DNA of 64,000 nt from Raineyella sp044508675. Lineage in GTDB: Bacteria > Actinomycetota > Actinomycetes > Propionibacteriales > Propionibacteriaceae. Each line of letters starts with the position of its first letter. Within the stretch, counting starts at the first letter, position 1. Positions 58,406-64,000 of the stretch are shown here, piece after piece. The notes beneath the pieces are model-generated. The model saw nothing but the letters and a program-made list of their open reading frames with translations. It ran no database searches and was not told where the DNA came from. Made by a program: the position numbers and the translations under genes. Location: positions 1 through 64,000 of the forward strand of contig JBIQHF010000006.1 in assembly GCA_044508675.1 (NCBI GenBank), in the 5' to 3' direction.

Positions 58406-59053
58406 GACGCTCAACCGTGACGTGGCGGCGGCCCGGGTCAGGTCGAGCGACTCGGCCTGGGTGACCTCCAACAGCACCAGCACCTCGTCCTGCGGGCCGC
58501 TGGCAGAGAAGGGCCCGCCGTCGTCGCCGGTCGGGACCGTGGCGATCCTGGCGCGCGAGGCCACCCGGGTCACCTGCCCGGTGCCGGGATCGGTGGCCAT
58601 CACGTCGATCGCGTCGCCGACCCTCAGGACACCGACGATCCCGGCGTCGGCGAGCCGGGCTGGCACCACGACCCGGCCGGGCCCGGTGGCCGTCAGGCCG
58701 GGGCCGACCAGGAGCGGCTCGGTCAGGATGGTTCCGGCACTGAGGGGACCGGTCGGCGTACGTCCCTCGGCCTGGTCCAGCGAGGTGAGCGCGGCCCCGG
58801 GCACCAGGTCGGGCGGGACCGACCGTACGGTCAATTGGTCCCGGGCCAACGGGCTACCACCACTGGTGTCCGCACTGACCGTCACCACGCTCGACCCCGG
58901 CGAGTCCGGGGCCGAGACGACCCGCAGCACCCCGAGCACGGCGATGAAGGTGAGCAGCGCCGCCACGGCCCGGCGGTGCCAGGACACCGCGCGGCGGAGC
59001 TTTCGGAGCAGGGACATCACGGGGGCGGAGCCGCCCCGGGCAGGACCAGTCAT
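58388..59053 (-). CDS. SAF-domain protein (RcpC/CpaB-like)
   Basis: 221 aa from ATG 59053 (CAACCT 6 bases upstream); ATG 59017 is in frame. One transmembrane helix near the N-terminus (AVAALLTFIAVLGVLRVVSA) then a SAF-like domain (LARDQLTVRSVPPDLVPGAA, GRVVVPARLADAGIVGVLRV, GDAIDVMATDPGTG). RcpC/CpaB proteins act in Flp pilus assembly, but no pilus genes are nearby. In actinobacteria this gene commonly sits near fthC and an fmdB-like gene, as here. Confidence 0.85.
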   Translation of the reverse strand: MTGPARGGSAPVMSLLRKLRRAVSWHRRAVAALLTFIAVLGVLRVVSAPDSPGSSVVTVSADTSGGSPLARDQLTVRSVPPDLVPGAALTSLDQAEGRTPTGPLSAGTILTEPLLVGPGLTATGPGRVVVPARLADAGIVGVLRVGDAIDVMATDPGTGQVTRVASRARIATVPTGDDGGPFSASGPQDEVLVLLEVTQAESLDLTRAAATSRLSVVLPHA

Positions 59054-59185
59054 GCGCGAAGGTTGGGACACCCCGCGGGCAGGTCGGCCGTTGTCCACAA
59101 CCTGCCGGCAGCCACCCGCCGCCGTCCACAGGCAGGCGACCGGTCCGGCGCTCCAGGCCCGATCGAACGCCGAATGGTGCCCGGA

Positions 59186-60073
59186 TCAGTCGCCGACCGC
59201 CTCCCGCCCGCGACGAACGATCTTCGGGTCCGGCGCGAAGACCACGTCCCGGTCCTTGCCGTCGTAGTCGAACTGGTTGAGGAAGAAGCGCATCGCGTTG
59301 ATCCGCGCCCGCTTCTTGTCGTTGGACTTGACCGTCATCCACGGCGCCCAGTCGGAGTCCGTACGCAGGAACGTCTGCTCCTTCGCCTCGGTGTAGTCCT
59401 CCCACTTGTCCAGCGAGGCGATGTCCATCGGGGAGAGCTTCCACTGCCGGACCGGGTCGAGCTGGCGGATCGCGAAGCGGGTGCGCTGCTCGTGCTGGGT
59501 CACCGAGAACCAGAACTTGGTCAGCGAGGTGCCGTCCTGGACCAGCATCTTCTCCAGCACCGGCGCCTGGAGCATGAAGGTCTCGTACTGCTCCGGGGAG
59601 CAGAACCCCATCACCCGCTCGACATTGGCGCGGTTGTACCAGGAGCGGTCGAACATCACGATCTCGCCATTGGTGGGGAAGTGCCGGATGTACCGCTGGA
59701 AGTACCACTGGCCGGTCTCCCGGTCCGACGGCTTCGCCAGCGCCACCACCCGGGCATAGCGCGGGTTGAGGTGCTCCTGGAAGCGCTTGATCGTCCCACC
59801 CTTGCCGGCTGCGTCCCGGCCCTCGAAGACGATGATGTGCTTGAGGTCGTTGTCCTGGGTCCAGTACTGGAACTTCAGCAACTCGATCTGCAGCAGGTAC
59901 TTCTCGACGTCGTACTCCTCACGCGTCATCCGCGTGTCGTACGGATAGTCCTCCCGCCACGTCTCGACGGCGGAGCCCCCCGGATCGATCAGGTCCGGAT
60001 CGGAGCCCTGGTCGTCACGGACGGTGTAGCCCTGTGCATGCAGGGTGTCGATGAACTCCCGGATGTTCTGCAT
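59186..60073 (-). CDS. ppk2: Polyphosphate kinase 2 (PPK2)
   Basis: 295 aa. Transfers phosphate between polyphosphate and nucleotides. Walker A FEGRDAAGKGGTI is at 83-95 and the Walker B/lid region VMFDRSWYNRANVERVMGF near 138. Length and motifs fit class I PPK2 (single-domain, mainly NDP to NTP), but class is not certain. The start is supported by TAGTCT 6 bases upstream. It lies between the SAF gene and the fmdB-like gene. Confidence 0.95.
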   Translation of the reverse strand: MQNIREFIDTLHAQGYTVRDDQGSDPDLIDPGGSAVETWREDYPYDTRMTREEYDVEKYLLQIELLKFQYWTQDNDLKHIIVFEGRDAAGKGGTIKRFQEHLNPRYARVVALAKPSDRETGQWYFQRYIRHFPTNGEIVMFDRSWYNRANVERVMGFCSPEQYETFMLQAPVLEKMLVQDGTSLTKFWFSVTQHEQRTRFAIRQLDPVRQWKLSPMDIASLDKWEDYTEAKEQTFLRTDSDWAPWMTVKSNDKKRARINAMRFFLNQFDYDGKDRDVVFAPDPKIVRRGREAVGD

Positions 60074-60079
60074 GACGCC

Positions 60080-60085
60080 AGACTA
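60080..60085 (-). promoter_or_regulatory. Putative leaderless -10 (TAGTCT) for ppk2
   Basis: TAGTCT, 6 bases, ATG 60073 on the minus strand. Confidence 0.45.
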
Positions 60086-60140
60086 TTGGTTCGGCCGGCC
60101 GAACCGTGAGCGGGGAGGACCTGCCCGGAGCGGCGGCTGC

Positions 60141-60452
60141 TCAGTCGGTGCCGGCGGCGCCGCTGCCCGCGGCCACGGGGGCTGCGGTCGACGCGGCGGG
60201 GGCGGAGGCCGCCGGCGCGTCGGAGCTCTTCGGGGCGCTGGCCGTGGTCGTCGCGGGGACCGATGCCGTGGAGCCGGAGCGGCTGTCGGTCTTGTAGAAG
60301 CCCGATCCCTTGAAGACCACTCCCACCGCATTGAAGACCTTGCGCAGCGAGCCCTGGCACTCGGGGCAGACGGTCATGGTCGGATCGCTGAAGCTCTGGC
60401 GGATCTCGAGGTCACGGCCGCAGGAGGAGCAGTGGTACTGGTACGTGGGCAT
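60141..60452 (-). CDS. FmdB family zinc-ribbon protein
   Basis: 103 aa from ATG 60452. MPTYQYHCSSCGRDLEIRQS followed by VCPECQGSLRKVF gives the zinc ribbon C8, C11, C29, C32. The remaining 55 residues are a low-complexity A/S/P/T tail. FmdB-like proteins are putative regulators of unknown action. It follows fthC on the same strand by 76 bases. Confidence 0.92.
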   Translation of the reverse strand: MPTYQYHCSSCGRDLEIRQSFSDPTMTVCPECQGSLRKVFNAVGVVFKGSGFYKTDSRSGSTASVPATTTASAPKSSDAPAASAPAASTAAPVAAGSGAAGTD

Positions 60453-60528
60453 TCGCACAACTCGTTCTCTAGGGGACGGGGACGATGGATAAGGATACCT
60501 CCCCCCGTAACTCCAGCAGAGGGTTGTG

Positions 60529-61218
60529 CTATTCCCGGGGCGGGTCAGCGGTCTCCTCGCGCACGCCGAGGCAGTTGGTCAGTCCCGACGGGGTGATGAC
60601 CAGGTCCATCGGACGGTCCCAGGGCTGGACCGGCAGGGTCGGCATCAGCTCGTCCTCGTTGAGCAGCAGGCAGGTGACCGCCTCCGGACTCGCATGGACC
60701 AGTGCCCGGTCGTACCAGCCGCCGCCGGTGCCGAGCCGGTCGCCGCGTGCGGTCGCGGCCAGTCCCGGGCACAGGATGAGGGTCGCCTCGGCCAGCGCCT
60801 GCGCGCCGAGCGCCGGGGTGTCGGGCTCCGGGATACCGGCCACGCCCAGGCGCAATCGGTCGCTGCCCCGGTACGCGGCCCAGTCCGGCCCGATGCGGCG
60901 GCTCCCGTCGCTGTGGCGCCCGAGCAGGGGCAGCAGGACCCGCAGGTGCTGGGCGGCCAGCCACTCGACGGCGGCCAGCGTCGAGGGCTCCGGCTCGACC
61001 GACAGGTAGGCCGCCACGACCATGCCCTCGCTGAGGGAGGGCTCCACCAGTTCGCGCAGGTGGGCGAACCGCTGGGCGTCGTCGCGCTCCCGCTCGGCGC
61101 CGGTGCGCATCCCGCGACGGGTGATCACCGCATCGCGCAGGATGTCCTTCGCCTGGCTGAGGGCTTCGAGATCGGCGGGCGACAGCCCGCCGGGGAGAGG
61201 AGCGGGAGGAACGGTCAC
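60529..61218 (-). CDS. fthC: 5-formyltetrahydrofolate cyclo-ligase
   Basis: 229 aa. ATP-dependent conversion of 5-formyl-THF to 5,10-methenyl-THF. Conserved KDILRDAVITRRGM near the N-terminus (substrate/ATP lysine and arginines) and GDRLGTGGGWYDRAL in the C-terminal half. GTG 61218 with TAGGAT at 6 bases upstream; the same bases form the -10 of moeA on the other strand. Confidence 0.95.
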   Translation of the reverse strand: MTVPPAPLPGGLSPADLEALSQAKDILRDAVITRRGMRTGAERERDDAQRFAHLRELVEPSLSEGMVVAAYLSVEPEPSTLAAVEWLAAQHLRVLLPLLGRHSDGSRRIGPDWAAYRGSDRLRLGVAGIPEPDTPALGAQALAEATLILCPGLAATARGDRLGTGGGWYDRALVHASPEAVTCLLLNEDELMPTLPVQPWDRPMDLVITPSGLTNCLGVREETADPPRE

Positions 61219-61223
61219 TCGCC

Positions 61224-61230
61224 TATCCTA
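61224..61230. promoter_or_regulatory. Bidirectional -10 shared by fthC (-) and moeA (+)
   Basis: The heptamer TATCCTA reads TATCCT on the plus strand (7 bases before ATG 61237) and TAGGAT on the minus strand (6 bases before GTG 61218). Both genes would be leaderless from one bidirectional promoter. Confidence 0.6.
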
Positions 61231-61236
61231 CGGACC

Positions 61237-62559
61237 ATGGGACTGTTCCGTCGCAAGAAGCAGGCTGCTGAGGAGACACCGGTCGACGTCGCGGCCGGTC
61301 CGGAGCTGCCGCCGCGGCCGGCGCCGAACGTGGACGGCCTCAGGTCGGTCGAGGACCACCGCGACTATCTGCTGTCGATGGTGCAGGAGCTGCCGGCCTT
61401 CGGCCAGACACTTCTGGACGCGGTCGGGCTGAGCCTGTACGAGGACATCGTCGCCGATCTGGCCCTGCCCCGCTTCGACAACTCGGCGATGGACGGGTAC
61501 GCCGTCCGGGCCGCGGACCTGGCGGGCGCGTCCCGGCCCCATCCCAAGAGCCTGCCGGTGGTGCGGACGATCGCCGCCGGGCAGGGGCCGGGCGAGGAGC
61601 TGGCGGAGGGTACGGTCGCCAAGATCATGACCGGGGCCCCCGTCCCGCCCGGCGCCGATGCGGTGGTGCCGTACGAGTACACCGACCGGGGGGCGGAGAC
61701 CGCCACCTTCCTGCATTCCCCGCAGGAGGGGGACAACATCCGCAGGGTCGGTGAGGACGTCGCCGTCGGCGACCACATCGCCTCGGTCGGTGACCGGTTG
61801 GGCCCGCGCCAGATCGGAATGCTCGCCGGTATCGGCATCGACCAGGTGCTCGTCCGCCCGCGCCCGCGCGTGGTGGTGATCTCCACCGGCTCCGAGCTTG
61901 TCCCGCCCGGGCTGGAGCTCCAGGAGGGCCAGATCTATGACTCCAACTCGTTCGCGATCGCAGCGATGGCCCGCAGCGAGGGTGCCCAGGTCTTCCGGGT
62001 CGGCATCGTCAGCGACGACCCGGAGGTCGTCGCCCAGACCGTCTCCGACCAGCTCGTCCGGGCCGACCTGATCCTGACCACCGGTGGGGTCAGTCAGGGT
62101 GACCACGACGTGATCAAGCAGGTGATGCCGCGGCTGGGGCCGACCGACTTCTGCCGGGTCGCGATGCAGCCGGGCAAGCCGCAGGGGTTCGCGCTGATCG
62201 GCGAGGACCGGGTCCCGGTCATCATGCTGCCCGGCAACCCGGTCAGCGCCTTCGTGTCCTTCGAGGTGTTCGTCCGGCCGGTGCTGCGCAAGATGATGGG
62301 GGTCCAGCCGCTCGTCCGCCCGACCGGGCACGCCCTGACCCGGACGATCATCCGGTCCCCGCGCGGCAAGCGGCAGTACCAGCGCGGCGTGGTCACCAGT
62401 ACCCGTGATGGGCGGCGGCACGTGGCGCCGATGGGCGGGGGAGGGTCGCACAAGATGGCGGACCTGGCCCGCGCCAACGCGCTGGTGATCATCCCGCCCG
62501 AGGTCGAGGTGGTCGAGGCGGGCAACCCGGTCGAGATCTGGATGATCGACGATGAGTGA
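61237..62559 (+). CDS. moeA: Molybdopterin molybdotransferase MoeA (Glp)
   Basis: 440 aa. Inserts molybdate into molybdopterin-AMP. RFDNSAMDGYAVR, TGAPVPPGADAVVP, VVVISTGSELV, TTGGVSQGDHD and VIMLPGNPVSAFVSFEVFVR are the family marks. The N-terminus has a basic MGLFRRKKQ extension of about 40 residues before the conserved SVEDHRDYLL. First gene of moeA-moaC-mog-GNAT with overlapping ends. Confidence 0.96.
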   Translation: MGLFRRKKQAAEETPVDVAAGPELPPRPAPNVDGLRSVEDHRDYLLSMVQELPAFGQTLLDAVGLSLYEDIVADLALPRFDNSAMDGYAVRAADLAGASRPHPKSLPVVRTIAAGQGPGEELAEGTVAKIMTGAPVPPGADAVVPYEYTDRGAETATFLHSPQEGDNIRRVGEDVAVGDHIASVGDRLGPRQIGMLAGIGIDQVLVRPRPRVVVISTGSELVPPGLELQEGQIYDSNSFAIAAMARSEGAQVFRVGIVSDDPEVVAQTVSDQLVRADLILTTGGVSQGDHDVIKQVMPRLGPTDFCRVAMQPGKPQGFALIGEDRVPVIMLPGNPVSAFVSFEVFVRPVLRKMMGVQPLVRPTGHALTRTIIRSPRGKRQYQRGVVTSTRDGRRHVAPMGGGGSHKMADLARANALVIIPPEVEVVEAGNPVEIWMIDDE

Positions 62560-63022
62560 ACTGTCCCACCTCGACGATCGTGGCGCCGCCCGGATGGTCG
62601 ACGTCTCCGACAAGGACGTGACGACCCGCTCCGCCACCGCGCGCGGGACCGTCCTGCTCTCCGCCGCAGCCGTCGCGGCGCTGCGCGACGAGACCCTGCC
62701 AAAGGGGGATGCGCTGGCAGTCGCCCGGGTCGCCGGCATCCAGGCGGCCAAGCGCACCTCCGACCTGATCCCGCTGTGCCACCCCCTGCCGCTCAGTGCG
62801 GTCCGGGTGGAGATGGAGATCGTCGAGGAGGGCGTACGGATCGAGGCGGCGGTCCGGACCACCTCGCGCACCGGCGTGGAGATGGAGGCCCTCACCGCCG
62901 TCACCGTGTGCGCCCTGACCCTGGTCGACATGACCAAGTCGGTCGACAAGCATGCCCGCATCACCGACATCCGGGTCGTCGCCAAGTCCGGCGGCCGCAG
63001 CGGAGACTGGAGCCAGGGGTGA
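62552..63022 (+). CDS. moaC: Cyclic pyranopterin monophosphate synthase MoaC
   Basis: 156 aa. Second step of molybdenum cofactor synthesis. ARMVDVSDKDVTTRSATARG at the start, LIPLCHPLPLSAV and GVEMEALTAVTVCALTLVDM at the active site, and DMTKSVDKHARI near the end. Overlaps moeA by 8 bases and mog by 4. Confidence 0.97.
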   Translation: MSELSHLDDRGAARMVDVSDKDVTTRSATARGTVLLSAAAVAALRDETLPKGDALAVARVAGIQAAKRTSDLIPLCHPLPLSAVRVEMEIVEEGVRIEAAVRTTSRTGVEMEALTAVTVCALTLVDMTKSVDKHARITDIRVVAKSGGRSGDWSQG

Positions 63023-63510
63023 ATCGCCGTGCGGTGGTGATCACCTGCTCCACCCGGGCGGCCGCCGGCACGTACGTCGACCGGTCCGGCCCGCTGGCGG
63101 TGGCCGGACTGCGCGACCTGGGGCTGGAGTGCGCCGACCCGGTGGTGGTGCCCGACGGGCCGCTCGTCGGGGCCGCGCTGCGCGAGGCTATCGATGCCGG
63201 CGCGGACGTGGTGGTGACCACTGGGGGGACCGGCCTCGGGCCCGGGGACCGGACCCCCGAACAGACCGCCCCGCTGCTGGACCGCCAGGTGCCGGCCCTG
63301 GCCGCGGCGATCGTCGCCCGCGGCGTCGACAACGGGGTCCCGACCGCCGTGCTGAGCCGGGGCCTGGTCGGCATCGCCGGCCGCACCCTGGTGGTCAACC
63401 TGCCCGGCTCGCGGGGCGGGGTCGCCGACGGGCTCGCCGTGCTCGGCCCGGTCCTGGCCCATGCCCTCGACCAGGTCCGTGGCGGCGACCACCCGGGAGG
63501 CAACGCATGA
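63019..63510 (+). CDS. mog: Molybdopterin adenylyltransferase (MogA/MoaB family)
   Basis: 163 aa from GTG 63019 (GTGA overlap with moaC). TTGGTGLGPGDRTPE and NLPGSRGGVADGLAVL are the MPT-binding motifs. It adenylates molybdopterin before MoeA acts; MoaB and MogA types cannot be separated with certainty by eye. Confidence 0.93.
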   Translation: MNRRAVVITCSTRAAAGTYVDRSGPLAVAGLRDLGLECADPVVVPDGPLVGAALREAIDAGADVVVTTGGTGLGPGDRTPEQTAPLLDRQVPALAAAIVARGVDNGVPTAVLSRGLVGIAGRTLVVNLPGSRGGVADGLAVLGPVLAHALDQVRGGDHPGGNA

Positions 63511-64000
63511 GCACCGATCGAGACGTTGTGCGCCGTGTCCCGGTCCTTCGCCACGGCCGGGTGTCGCTACGGCCCCTGCGCCGGCTCGACGCGCGCGCCT
63601 GGACCGAGGTGCACGACCGCAACGCCCATTGGCTGACCCCCTGGGAGGCGACCGAGCCGCCCGGCGCAGGGAGCGGGGCACCGGCGACGTTCCTGCAGAT
63701 GGTTGGCGACCTGCGCCACCAGGCCCGGGAGGGGCGTACGTTGCCGTGGGCCGTCTGGTACGACCCGGTCGTCGAGGGCCATCCCCGCGGTCGAGGAGTG
63801 CTCGCCGGCCAGCTGACGGTTTCGGGCATCACGCTCGGCTCGGCCCGCTGGGCCCAACTGGGCTACTGGGTGGACGAGCGATGGGCCGGGCGCGGCATCA
63901 TCCCGCTCGCGGTGGCGCTGGCCACCGACTACTGCCTGCAGACGCTGGGCCTGCACCGGATGGAGATCGTCATCCGTCCCGAGAACGTCAACAGCCGCCG
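63507..64000 (+). CDS. GNAT acetyltransferase (RimJ/RimL type), cut by the window edge
   Basis: At least 164 codons open to the edge, starting at ATG 63507 overlapping the mog stop (ATGA). VSLRPLRRLDARAWTEVHDR at the N-terminus, LGYWVDERWAGRGIIPLAVA as the acetyl-CoA loop, and LHRMEIVIRPENVNS are typical of RimJ/RimL-like N-acetyltransferases. Its place after the molybdenum cofactor genes matches the moeA-rimJ order of other actinobacteria. Confidence 0.9.
   Translation, partial: MSTDRDVVRRVPVLRHGRVSLRPLRRLDARAWTEVHDRNAHWLTPWEATEPPGAGSGAPATFLQMVGDLRHQAREGRTLPWAVWYDPVVEGHPRGRGVLAGQLTVSGITLGSARWAQLGYWVDERWAGRGIIPLAVALATDYCLQTLGLHRMEIVIRPENVNSR

Overview
The window is high-GC (about 70 percent) actinobacterial chromosome. 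Gene content fits the Propionibacteriales/Propionibacteriaceae best: an IdeR-type iron regulator, GroEL2 under HrcA/CIRCE control, DUF3027, DUF3263, DUF4032 and DUF5997 proteins, a UDPGP-type UTP-glucose-1-phosphate uridylyltransferase, pyruvate carboxylase, and an adjacent phosphoketolase, phosphotransacetylase and acetate kinase. The family assignment is inference; no rRNA or other strict marker is present.

Layout. 1-5.5 kb is accessory: the end of a type I restriction system (hsdS tail, hsdR), two small unknown genes and a toxin-antitoxin pair, with GC clearly below average at the left edge. 5.5-7 kb holds a DUF222/HNH endonuclease. 7-18 kb is mostly minus-strand housekeeping: a glycogen debranching enzyme with an unusual duplicated end domain, patatin phospholipase, rlmB-cysS, a cysteine-desulfurase-like gene coupled to DUF4032, an orphan sugar-ABC ATPase and a transglutaminase. 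18-21 kb has a DedA-like membrane protein, a frameshifted macrodomain gene, an mgtE remnant beside tRNA-Thr, and manA. 22-28 kb has two tandem CIRCE operators and groL, then dipeptidase, CutC, PaiB and NUDIX genes. 27.9-33.8 kb is xfp-pta-ackA, which turns sugar phosphates into acetyl phosphate and then ATP or acetyl-CoA. 33.8-38.4 kb is an operon ending in an XPB helicase. 38.4-43.5 kb has larE, a cold-shock protein, DUF3027, a purine permease, and a LysR-like effector-domain protein divergent from DUF5997. 43.7-47 kb is pyruvate carboxylase, followed by a NarL-type two-component system, small membrane proteins, serC and the UDPGP enzyme. 54-61 kb runs thioredoxin, methyltransferase, unknown gene, ideR, SIS protein, SAF protein, ppk2, fmdB-like, fthC. 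61.2-64 kb is moeA-moaC-mog-GNAT, cut by the right edge.

The most striking DNA-level signal is promoter architecture. At least 16 genes have a TANNNT hexamer exactly 6 or 7 bases before the start codon, the layout expected of leaderless mRNAs. It resolves several start codons (cysS, ideR, UDPGP) and exposes a 30-codon membrane ORF. In the fthC/moeA gap one 7-bp sequence can serve as the -10 element on both strands, with start codons only 18 bases apart.

No CRISPR array, insertion sequence, prophage, rRNA gene or replication origin was recognised. No intergenic gap reaches 300 bases; the longest (about 200-230 bases) are 3753-3982, 39236-39435, 43469-43668 and 54459-54666.
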